Source of the DNA: Candidatus Methylomirabilota bacterium
GTDB taxonomy: Bacteria; Methylomirabilota; Methylomirabilia; Methylomirabilales; JACPAU01
NCBI GenBank assembly: GCA_016180705.1
Contig: JACPAU010000194.1
Span: forward strand, 1-5,317
Length of the DNA stretch: 5,317 bases
Direction of reading: 5' to 3'
The position numbers were made by a program, and so were the translations under genes. Position 1 is the first letter of the stretch. Every line of letters begins with the position of its first letter. The notes beneath the pieces are model-generated. The model had not been told where the DNA came from, did not search any database, and saw only the letters and a program-made list of their open reading frames with translations. Below, one piece after another: positions 1 through 5,188 of this stretch.

Positions 1-1
1 C

Positions 2-364
2 GGGAATCACCACAAACCAAACTACGCGGGAATCCCATCAGTGGTTTTCACGGTACCGCCCTTGGCCTCGGTCGGCTTGCAAGAAGCCGCGGCTACAGTA
101 CGAGGACTAAGAATGACGGTCAACCATGGAGACACGTCGGGCTGGTACTCATCGCGCCGGGTCGGCATGAAGTACTCCGGGTACAAGGTTCTGGTCGAAG
201 AAGGCAGCAACCGTATCGTGGGGGCTCACCTGTTGGGCCCGCATGCCGAGGAGACAATCAATCTCTTTGCGATGGCGATCCGTTTGGGGCTTACGGCGGA
301 CCAGTTGAAAGAGATACGCTACACTTATCCGAGCAGTTCCGATGACATTAGCTACATGGTTTAA
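2..364 (+). CDS. Pyridine nucleotide-disulfide oxidoreductase (dihydrolipoyl dehydrogenase/mercuric reductase-like), C-terminal part
   Basis: This is the last 120 codons of a gene that enters from the left edge; the frame is open from base 2 with no start codon needed. The product matches the C-terminal dimerisation domain of class I flavoprotein disulfide reductases: an entry segment YAGIPSVVFTVPPLASVGL, then NHGDTSGWYSSRR, a strand/turn region ending in IVGAHLLGPHAEE, then the helix NLFAMAIRLGLTADQL and a YPSSSDDISYMV terminus. The FAD, NAD(P) and redox-active CxxxxC parts lie outside the window, so substrate and cofactor cannot be read. The usual catalytic HPT..E motif of lipoamide and glutathione reductases is replaced here by YPSSSD. 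The vicinal cysteines found at the C-terminus of true mercuric reductases are absent. It therefore belongs to the loosely annotated glutathione-reductase-like or Lpd-like group rather than to Lpd or MerA proper. YnfA follows 43 nt downstream on the same strand. The family call is firm; the specific enzyme is unknown. Confidence 0.9.
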   Translation, partial: GNHHKPNYAGIPSVVFTVPPLASVGLQEAAATVRGLRMTVNHGDTSGWYSSRRVGMKYSGYKVLVEEGSNRIVGAHLLGPHAEETINLFAMAIRLGLTADQLKEIRYTYPSSSDDISYMV

Positions 365-397
365 ATCTGAGGTATCTTCACCATTGCTGAGAATTTT

Positions 398-404
398 GGG
401 GGTG
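398..404 (+). promoter_or_regulatory. Ribosome binding site that fixes the ynfA start
   Basis: GGGGGTG lies just upstream of the ATG at 408, and its GGTGA portion is complementary to the 16S anti-SD. It supports 408 over the in-frame ATG at 342, which would lie inside the preceding gene and add 22 residues not found in YnfA proteins. Confidence 0.65.
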
Positions 405-407
405 AAA

Positions 408-746
408 ATGCCTATAAGTCAGGTCGCTCATTCAGTTATTCTATTTCTATTGGCCGGTTTGTGTGAGATCGGTGGGGGATACCTGGTCTGGCAGTGGCTC
501 CGGGGAATGCGAGGAATCAGCTGGGGGATAGCCGGCGGCGCGGTTCTTTTCCTCTACGGGGTCATCCCAACCTTCCAGCCGGCCCACTTCGGCCGGGTTT
601 ACGCCGCCTACGGCGGGATCTTCGTGGTGCTGTCCCTCTTGTGGGGTTGGTTCCTGGACGGGACCCGCCCGGATCGGTTCGACCTGTTGGGAGCCGGTCT
701 CTGCCTGGCCGGGGTGGCCCTGATTATGTGGTGGCCCAGGCCTTAA
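408..746 (+). CDS. ynfA: YnfA/UPF0060 family small membrane protein
   Basis: This is a 112-residue, almost wholly hydrophobic protein, close to the roughly 108 residues of E. coli YnfA. Four membrane helices are predicted by eye at about residues 7-27, 36-52, 62-82 and 92-110. Family signatures are present in order: the LCEIGGGYLVWQWLR segment with the conserved membrane glutamate (E20), PAHFGRVYAAYGG around residues 58-70, an LLWGWFLDGTRPDRFD loop, and the final GAGLCLAGVALIMWWPRP. The family is related to small multidrug resistance (SMR) transporters; E. coli YnfA has been linked to efflux of cationic compounds, but the substrate here is unknown. I chose ATG 408 because of the adjacent GGGGGTG and the family length. 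It follows the reductase gene by 43 nt and may share its transcript. The 5' third of the gene is AT-richer than the 3' part. It converges with the M50 gene, 83 nt away. Confidence 0.9.
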   Translation: MPISQVAHSVILFLLAGLCEIGGGYLVWQWLRGMRGISWGIAGGAVLFLYGVIPTFQPAHFGRVYAAYGGIFVVLSLLWGWFLDGTRPDRFDLLGAGLCLAGVALIMWWPRP

Positions 747-829
747 TCCCTTGTCCCGAGGTCTCCCGACCCTGCCAGCCTACGGCCCCCAACGGGATTC
801 TGCACCCCACCGCGCAACGGCGGGCCCGC
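747..829. other. Convergent intergenic gap without a clear terminator
   Basis: This 83-nt spacer separates the stop codons of ynfA (plus) and the M50 gene (minus). It holds a 4-bp inverted repeat, CCGC (810-813) with GCGG (820-823) around GCAACG, and a 10-nt perfect palindrome GCGGGCCCGC at 820-829. Neither is followed by a T-tract on either strand, so no convincing intrinsic terminator is visible. Termination could be Rho-dependent or could occur inside the opposing gene. Confidence 0.4.
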
Positions 830-1930
830 TCAGGACCGGAGCGCCAGGATGTGCAGCATGTCCTTCACGCTGAGGTAGCCGACCAGCCGCTCCCCGTTCT
901 CCACCACCGCCATCCGGCCCAGCGGGTTCTGGGACAGCCGGGCGAAGGCGTCCAGCGCCGCCTCCCGTGGGCCCGCTTGCAGGTCGGGGCCGAACGGGAG
1001 CATCACCTCCCGCACCCGGACCTCCCCCCAGCGCGCCCGGGGATGGTCGCGCAGGACCTTCAGGGCCACGACCCGTCCTCCTTCCGTGACCGGGAAAGAG
1101 GCGAAGTGGTGGCGCCAGAAGAGATCGTCCGCCAGGCGCGCCAGCGTGAGGTCCGGGTCCACGGTCACGACCTCCCGGGCCATCACGTCCCCGACCGTGA
1201 TCCCCTGGAGGGCCTGCCGCCACGCCACCTGCTGGACGCTCGCGTCCGCCGCCTGCTTGAGGAAGATCCCGATGAACAGGAAGTAGATTCCCTGAACGGC
1301 GTTGCCCAGGGCGAAGCTCACCACCCCGAGGAACATGAGGCTGAAGGCGAAGCCGCCCCCGATCGCCCCCGTGACCCGCGTCGCCTGCTGCAGGTCCCCC
1401 CTCCACCACCAGAGGAGGGCCCGCAGAATCCGGCCCCCGTCCAGGGGGAAGCCGGGGACCAGGTTGAAGATCGCCACTGCGAAATTCACGAACCGCAGGT
1501 AGCCCAGGAGCGCCGCGGCCGGCTCCGGCCAGCCCGGAAGGCGCAGGAGGAGGAGGCACCCCAGGGCCAGCGCAAAGGAGACGGCCGGCCCCGCCACCGC
1601 GATTCGGAACTCCACCCCGGGCGAGTCCGCCTCCCGGGACAGCTTGGCGATCCCGCCGAAGATGTGCAGGGTGATGCCCCGGATGGCGATCCCGTTCCGC
1701 TGCGCCACCACGGAGTGCCCCAGTTCGTGCAGGAGCACGGAGCCGAAGAGGGCCAGGGCTGAGACGATCCCGAGTCCCCAGTAGGTCCTCGGGGCAAGCC
1801 CCGGTACCTGCCCCGGGAAGTAGTGGCTGGCCAGGCTCCACGCGACCAGCGCAACGATCAGGAACCAGGAGTAGTTGATCTCGATGGGGATGCCCCGGAT
1901 GGTGAAGATGCGTTGTCCCTTGGTGATCAT
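830..1930 (-). CDS. M50 family site-2-type intramembrane metalloprotease with two CBS domains
   Basis: This 366-residue polytopic protein has the zinc motif HELGH at residues 68-72 (zinc ligands H68 and H72, catalytic E69). The second family motif, NLVPGFPLDGGR at 156-167, supplies the third ligand, D164. Membrane helices lie at about 21-38, 52-80, 108-130, 140-160, 185-206 and 208-226. The C-terminal portion carries two CBS modules, roughly 244-295 (ITVGDVMAREVVTVDPD) and 303-363 (EVRVREVMLP to VGYLSVKDML). Full-length S2P-CBS proteins of this kind (MEROPS M50B, the archaeal mjS2P and mycobacterial Rip3 type) cleave transmembrane helices in the membrane, and the CBS pair is usually proposed to sense adenine nucleotides. 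The substrate cannot be inferred here; no anti-sigma factor is adjacent. The ATG overlaps the TGA of the DUF502 gene by 4 nt and has a strong SD inside that gene, so coupled translation is likely. All catalytic residues are intact. The gene converges with ynfA. Confidence 0.95.
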   Translation of the reverse strand: MITKGQRIFTIRGIPIEINYSWFLIVALVAWSLASHYFPGQVPGLAPRTYWGLGIVSALALFGSVLLHELGHSVVAQRNGIAIRGITLHIFGGIAKLSREADSPGVEFRIAVAGPAVSFALALGCLLLLRLPGWPEPAAALLGYLRFVNFAVAIFNLVPGFPLDGGRILRALLWWWRGDLQQATRVTGAIGGGFAFSLMFLGVVSFALGNAVQGIYFLFIGIFLKQAADASVQQVAWRQALQGITVGDVMAREVVTVDPDLTLARLADDLFWRHHFASFPVTEGGRVVALKVLRDHPRARWGEVRVREVMLPFGPDLQAGPREAALDAFARLSQNPLGRMAVVENGERLVGYLSVKDMLHILALRS

Positions 1931-2703
1931 CCGTCCTCCCCCGCCTGTCCAGATTCGACCGGCCTTCCCGGACCCCCGGACCCAGCCCCGGGCTCCGCTG
2001 CCGGACCGGCCGTTGGCATCCCTCCGGGCGACCGGAGGATCCGGCCCGCCGGAGCCAGGACCCCTCCCGACACGACGATCTTGATGGCCTCATCCACGGA
2101 GAGATCCAGGGGGATGAGGTCGCGCCGGGGGATCAGCACGAAGAACCCCGAGGTGGGGTTCGGCGTCGTGGGCAGGAATGCGCCGACCAGTTCCTCCTCG
2201 CCCGTCGGCCCCGTCAGGCGCCAGGGGCGCCGGTCCGTGAGGAAGACGACCGCGTAGGTGTCGGCCCGGGGGTAGCGCGCGAGGGCGACGGCCTGGGTGC
2301 GCTTCTCGCCCCGCAGGAACAGATCGAGGAGTTGGCGGACGGGGCCGTAGATGGCGCGGACGACGGGGAGGCGCGAGAAGACCCCCTCGAGGCGCAGGAA
2401 GAGGCGGCGGCCGAACAGGGCGGCCATCATCCCGACGGCCGTCACGCCCAGGATGGTGAGGAGGATGCTCAGGACGGTGGCGAGGACGGGGGCGAGCGCT
2501 GGGCCGACGATCGGGCTCACGTAGTGGGTGAGCAGCGGCGCCAGCGGGCCGACGACCAGCCGGACGAAGAGCCACAGGATATAGAGCGTGAGGACCGCCG
2601 GCAGGACCAGGACGAGGCCTGTGAAGAACCAGGTGCGCAGGCGCTGCTTGAGCCCCCCGGGGGTCGCCTGGATCACGTCCCGGACCTGCGTCCACCGTCC
2701 CAT
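1927..2703 (-). CDS. DUF502 family membrane protein
   Basis: This 258-residue protein is recognisable as DUF502, the bacterial family related to plant COV/LCV membrane proteins. A basic N-terminus (LKQRLRTWFFTGLVLVLPAVLTLYILW) leads into a first membrane helix at about 24-50, and a second spans about 70-98. Then come the family motifs RLPVVRAIYGPVRQLLDLF (111-129), a soluble beta-rich domain, GAFLPTTPNPTSGFFVLIPR (174-193) and LSVDEAIKIVVSGG (201-214). The molecular function of the family is not established. The ATG at 2703-2701 was chosen because GGGGAG (2709-2714) sits 5 nt upstream and the length fits the family; the frame is open much further upstream only because it runs antiphase through the dehydrogenase gene. 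The last 30 or so residues form a Gly/Pro/Ala-rich tail with no family similarity that I can see. The stop overlaps the M50 protease start, so the two are probably made together. Confidence 0.92.
   Translation of the reverse strand: MGRWTQVRDVIQATPGGLKQRLRTWFFTGLVLVLPAVLTLYILWLFVRLVVGPLAPLLTHYVSPIVGPALAPVLATVLSILLTILGVTAVGMMAALFGRRLFLRLEGVFSRLPVVRAIYGPVRQLLDLFLRGEKRTQAVALARYPRADTYAVVFLTDRRPWRLTGPTGEEELVGAFLPTTPNPTSGFFVLIPRRDLIPLDLSVDEAIKIVVSGGVLAPAGRILRSPGGMPTAGPAAEPGAGSGGPGRPVESGQAGEDG
1935..1942 (-). promoter_or_regulatory. Ribosome binding site of the M50 gene, inside the DUF502 coding region
   Basis: Read on the minus strand this is GGGGGAGG followed by a 4-nt spacer and the ATG at 1930-1928. 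It lies within the last codons of the DUF502 gene. This supports the 1930 start and reinitiation or coupling after the overlapping TGA. Confidence 0.7.
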
Positions 2704-2725
2704 CGCCTCTCCCCGGTTGGCGGCC

Positions 2726-2754
2726 AGCCTACCCCGACCGACGGGGCGGGGCAA
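2726..2754 (-). promoter_or_regulatory. Weak candidate promoter for DUF502-M50
   Basis: On the minus strand TTGCCC (2754-2749) is separated by exactly 17 nt from TAGGCT (2731-2726), placing a start site near 2719 and a leader of about 16 nt. Matches to consensus are modest (4/6 and 3/6). The spacer contains a small inverted repeat, CCCCG/CGGGG, around ACCGA. In DNA this GC-rich such a match could occur by chance. Confidence 0.3.
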
Positions 2755-2775
2755 GGGGAAAGGCGGGAAGCACGA

Positions 2776-2800
2776 GGGCCGGGCGACAGCCGCCCGGCCC
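2776..2800 (-). terminator. Strong GC hairpin after the aldehyde dehydrogenase gene, possible terminator
   Basis: GGGCCGGGCG (2776-2785) and CGCCCGGCCC (2791-2800) are perfect reverse complements, giving a 10-bp all-GC stem with a 5-nt loop. It starts 31 nt beyond the dehydrogenase stop codon, where a terminator would be expected. On the minus strand it is followed by a pyrimidine-rich stretch (CTTCCCGCCTTTCCCCTT) but no true T-tract. It may act as an attenuating terminator or as an mRNA 3'-end stabiliser that allows some read-through into the DUF502 gene. Confidence 0.5.
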
Positions 2801-2831
2801 CCTGGCATCCTCCGACGCGTTCGGCTCTCGG

Positions 2832-4289
2832 TCAGCCGGGGAGGTTGACCACGATGGACTTGACCTCCATGTACTCCCGGAGCCCCTCCTGCCCCCCCTC
2901 CCGGCCGAGCCCGCTCTCCTTGAACCCCCCGAAGGGGATCTCGTGGGTGTAGCCGGCAGCGTCGTTCACCCCGACCAGGCCGTACTCGAGGGCCTCGCCG
3001 ACCCGGACGACGCGGCCCAGGTCCCGGGTATAGAGGTAGGCGGCCAGGCCGAACACGGTGTCGTTGGCCCGCTCGATGACCTCCTTCTCGGTCCTGAAGG
3101 TGAGGATCGGCGCCACGGGACCGAAGATCTCCTCCTGACAGACCGGCCAGTGATCCTCCACTCTGGTAAGGACCGTCGGCGCGTAGAAGTACCCCTTCGC
3201 GAGGGGCCCTTCGGTCAGGGGCGCGCCCCCCGCCAGCACGGTGGCCCCCCGCCCCATCGCGTCCTCCACCAGGCGGTGGACCTTCTTCCGGGTCTCCTCG
3301 TTGATCAGGGGCCCCACCTGCATCCCGGGCTCGAAGCCCGGCCCCACTTTGAGCGCCTTCACCTTCTCGACGAAGGCGGGGATGAAGCGACCCGCGATGC
3401 TCTCCTGGACGTAGAGGCGGTTCGCGCAGATGCAGGACTGCCCCCCGACGCGGAGGTACTTGATGGCCACGGCCCCCTCGACGGCCGCCGAGAGGTCCGC
3501 GTCCTCGAAGACGATGAAGGGGGCGTTGCCCCCCAGTTCGAAGGAGATGCGCTTGATCTGCTTCGCCGCCTTCTCCATGAGGACCTTCCCCACCTCGGTC
3601 GAGCCCGTGAAGCCGATCTTCCTGACCAGGGGGTGGGTAAGCAATTCCTCGGCGATGGGCGCAGACTTCGCCCCGGTGACCACGTTGAGCACCCCGGGCG
3701 GCAGGCCGGCGTCGTGGCACGCCCGGGCGATGGCCAGGGCCGTCATCGGCGTCGCCGAAGCCGGCTTCAGGACCACGGTGCAGCCTGCGGCCATGGCGGG
3801 GGCGATCTTGCGGGTGATCATGTTGGCGGGGAAGTTCCAGGGCGTGATGGCCGCCACCACCCCTATTGGCTGGCCAATGACCCAGAGTCGCTTGGTAGGG
3901 AAGGGCGAGGGCACGAGTTCCCCGTAGGCCCGCCGCGCCTCTTCGGCAAACCAGCCGAAGTAGCCCAGCGAGAAACCCACCTCCCCCTTCGCCTCGGCGA
4001 ACGGCTTGCCGTTCTCCAGGACCACCAGCCTCGCGATCTCGTCCAGGCGCTCCTGCAGGAGGCTCTGGATCTTGCGGAGGCCCTCGCCCCGCTGCTTGGC
4101 GGGGGTCGCCGCCCATCCCGGGAACGCTCGCCGGGCCGCCTCGATGGCCCGGCGGGTCTCGCCGGCGCGCCCATCGGCGACGTCGGCCACGTGCTCTCCC
4201 GTGGCCGGGTCCCGCACCGCGAAGCTCCGGCCCCCGTCAGCGTCTACCCACTCTCCCTCGATGTACATTTGGTACCGCTGCGGTTTCAT
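2832..4289 (-). CDS. NAD(P)-dependent succinate-semialdehyde dehydrogenase-like aldehyde dehydrogenase
   Basis: This is a complete 485-residue soluble aldehyde dehydrogenase (ALDH superfamily), the usual length for GabD enzymes. Motifs are in order: TPWNFP (149-154) with oxyanion Asn152, MITRK with Arg160, the cofactor-binding KPAS at 175-178, FTGSTEVGK (227-235), ELGGNAPF with general base Glu251, GQSCICANR with catalytic Cys286, EEIFGPV (386-392) and PFGGFKESGLGREGG (452-466). The reaction would be oxidation of a semialdehyde to the dicarboxylic acid with reduction of NAD(P)+, as in GABA or 4-hydroxybutyrate breakdown. Arg160 and Arg280 align with the substrate-binding arginines of human SSADH (R213, R334). 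The loop NDAAGYTHEIPFGG differs from the E. coli and human loops, so glutarate or another semialdehyde is possible. Ser178 in KPAS, rather than Glu, is compatible with NADP use. No GABA transaminase is adjacent. The ATG is preceded by AGGGGGG with a 5-nt spacer (4295-4301) and a near-consensus promoter about 110 nt upstream. Confidence 0.9.
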   Translation of the reverse strand: MKPQRYQMYIEGEWVDADGGRSFAVRDPATGEHVADVADGRAGETRRAIEAARRAFPGWAATPAKQRGEGLRKIQSLLQERLDEIARLVVLENGKPFAEAKGEVGFSLGYFGWFAEEARRAYGELVPSPFPTKRLWVIGQPIGVVAAITPWNFPANMITRKIAPAMAAGCTVVLKPASATPMTALAIARACHDAGLPPGVLNVVTGAKSAPIAEELLTHPLVRKIGFTGSTEVGKVLMEKAAKQIKRISFELGGNAPFIVFEDADLSAAVEGAVAIKYLRVGGQSCICANRLYVQESIAGRFIPAFVEKVKALKVGPGFEPGMQVGPLINEETRKKVHRLVEDAMGRGATVLAGGAPLTEGPLAKGYFYAPTVLTRVEDHWPVCQEEIFGPVAPILTFRTEKEVIERANDTVFGLAAYLYTRDLGRVVRVGEALEYGLVGVNDAAGYTHEIPFGGFKESGLGREGGQEGLREYMEVKSIVVNLPG

Positions 4290-4324
4290 GCGCGCCCCCC
4301 TGGCGATGAGCCCCGAGGTTGCTG

Positions 4325-4369
4325 GAAATCGCTCACACCGCTATTTCATATCCCGAAATTACCTAGCGG
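4325..4369 (-). promoter_or_regulatory. Structured segment of the dehydrogenase 5' leader (alternative hairpins)
   Basis: CCGCTA (4338-4343) pairs with TAGCGG (4364-4369), and inside it TTTC (4344-4347) pairs with GAAA (4355-4358), leaving a 5-nt bulge. The segment 4340-4347 (GCTATTTC) can instead pair with 4325-4332 (GAAATCGC) with one mismatch, so the two folds exclude each other. It could be an RNA regulatory element or an operator palindrome. I do not recognise a known riboswitch class. Confidence 0.3.
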
Positions 4370-4395
4370 CGTACGGGACAGAGAAGGCCGCAGGG

Positions 4396-4424
4396 AATAT
4401 AGACCCGGATGTCCCTTGTGTCAA
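4396..4424 (-). promoter_or_regulatory. Near-consensus sigma-70 promoter for the aldehyde dehydrogenase gene
   Basis: On the minus strand TTGACA (4424-4419), a perfect -35, is followed after exactly 17 nt by TATATT (4401-4396), a 5/6 match to the -10 consensus. The predicted start site is near 4389, giving a leader of about 100 nt before the ATG at 4289. The block is an AT-rich island in very GC-rich DNA. It points away from msrQ, just beyond the probable msrQ terminator, so the dehydrogenase should be transcribed independently. Confidence 0.75.
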
Positions 4425-4431
4425 ATGTGTC
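4417..4431. repeat. Tandem TGTGTC direct repeat overlapping the -35 box
   Basis: TGTGTC occurs at 4417-4422 and again at 4426-4431, separated by AAA, a 9-nt period. The first copy overlaps the -35 element, a position where a bound regulator could repress or activate. No inverted symmetry long enough to name a regulator family is visible. Confidence 0.4.
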
Positions 4432-4439
4432 TCACTTTG

Positions 4440-4467
4440 AAAAAATCTGCGGACGGGGACTCGCCGC
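4440..4467 (-). terminator. Probable intrinsic terminator of msrP-msrQ
   Basis: On the minus strand GCGGCG, loop AGTCCC, and CG-T-CCGC form a stem of six pairs with one bulged base (4467-4449). After AGA comes a run of six T (4445-4440). It lies about 10 nt past the msrQ stop codon. The stem is short, so efficiency may be moderate. Confidence 0.55.
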
Positions 4468-4477
4468 GGGGAGGATG

Positions 4478-5185
4478 TCAGACGCGGGAGGGATCTCGGG
4501 AAGGCGCAGCGGATGGAGGGGATTGGCGAGGGGAGACGGCGTGCCGCTCGGAAGGCTCGAGCCGCCTCCGGGGCGCCCCCCGACCCCCCTCCCTCGCCAG
4601 GCGGCGCAGCCAGTTCCAGAGGCGAATGCCCAGGAGTAGGGTAAGAACCCCCAAATAGAGATAGGGGTCGTTCCTGCCGACCTTGGCCAGCCACAGGAAG
4701 TGCAGGACGCCCAGGATGCCCACGACGTAGACCAGCCGGTGCAGCCGCTTCCAGTTGGCCGCTCCGAGGCGTTTGATCATCGCGGCCGTGGAAGTGGCCG
4801 CCAGGGGGACCAGCAGGGTCAGGGCAAGGACCCCGACCGTGATGTAGGGGCGCTTCAGGACGTCGGCGAGCATCTCCTCCCAGGCGAAGAAGTGGTCCAG
4901 GACGATCCAGATGCTGAAGTGGAGGCAGGCGTAAAAGAACGCGAAGAGCCCGAGCAGGCGCCGCAAGGTCACCGGCCAGGCGACCCCGAACAGGAGGCGC
5001 AGGGGGGTCATGGCGATGGAGGCGAGGAGGAGCCGGAGGGTCCAGACCCCGAGGGTCCGGGTGAGGGTCTCGATGGGATTGGCGCCGAGGTCCCCCGTCA
5101 CCGCCCGGGAGAGGAGGAGGGCCAGGGGGGTGAGACAGGCGGCCCAGACGAAAGCCTTCAACGCAATCCGGGCGCGCCGGGACAC
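4478..5185 (-). CDS. msrQ: MsrQ, haem-binding membrane subunit of the MsrPQ methionine sulfoxide reductase
   Basis: This 235-residue integral membrane cytochrome of the ferric reductase-like family (formerly YedZ) passes electrons from the cytoplasmic side through the quinone pool or flavin reductases to periplasmic MsrP. About six hydrophobic helices are visible. Family landmarks include the N-terminal GDLGANPIETLTRTLG loop, MTPLRLLFG, RRLLGLFAFFYACLH, LKRPYITVG, TSTAAMIKRLG and NWKRLHRLVYVVGILGVLHFLW. The haem-ligand histidines of E. coli MsrQ (H91, H151, H164) correspond to H89, H149 and H162. The start is GTG (5185-5183), 3 nt after the msrP stop, with no obvious SD, so translation probably depends on coupling to msrP; a start here gives the expected N-terminus. 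The C-terminus is unusual: after about residue 197 there is a roughly 38-residue Arg/Pro/Ser-rich tail beyond the usual end, probably cytoplasmic and disordered. A probable terminator follows. Confidence 0.94.
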   Translation of the reverse strand: MSRRARIALKAFVWAACLTPLALLLSRAVTGDLGANPIETLTRTLGVWTLRLLLASIAMTPLRLLFGVAWPVTLRRLLGLFAFFYACLHFSIWIVLDHFFAWEEMLADVLKRPYITVGVLALTLLVPLAATSTAAMIKRLGAANWKRLHRLVYVVGILGVLHFLWLAKVGRNDPYLYLGVLTLLLGIRLWNWLRRLAREGGRGAPRRRLEPSERHAVSPRQSPPSAAPSRDPSRV

Positions 5186-5188
5186 GGG

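Noticed and set aside
304..330. TTGAAA and nearby TA-rich bases as a plus-strand promoter for ynfA
   Set aside because: It lies inside the reductase coding region and no -10 element occurs at 16-18 nt spacing; the local AT richness is explained by codon composition.
342..407. Longer ynfA start at ATG 342
   Set aside because: It overlaps the upstream gene by 23 nt, has no good SD, and adds 22 residues absent from the family.
494..1762. A 422-codon plus-strand frame opposite the M50 protease gene
   Set aside because: Its product is Arg/Pro/Gly-rich with no motifs or hydrophobic pattern. It is a shadow caused by high GC, while the opposing frame has intact HELGH, LDGG and CBS motifs.
780..2093. 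A 437-codon minus-strand frame overlapping the M50 gene in another phase
   Set aside because: Low-complexity Gly/Arg/Pro composition, and it competes with a clearly real gene on the same strand.
2732..2746. CCCCG/CGGGG inverted repeat as a terminator
   Set aside because: The stem is only 5 bp, there is no T-run, and it sits within the spacer of the weak DUF502 promoter candidate. Such short GC palindromes are expected by chance here.
2704..4116. Apparent N-terminal extension of the DUF502 frame to 729 residues
   Set aside because: The extension runs out of phase through the aldehyde dehydrogenase gene and has no family similarity. The SD and family length place the start at 2703.
2943..4658. 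A 571-codon plus-strand frame opposite the aldehyde dehydrogenase
   Set aside because: Shadow frame rich in Gly, Arg, Asp, Pro and His, with no domain signature; it also crosses the promoter and terminator region.
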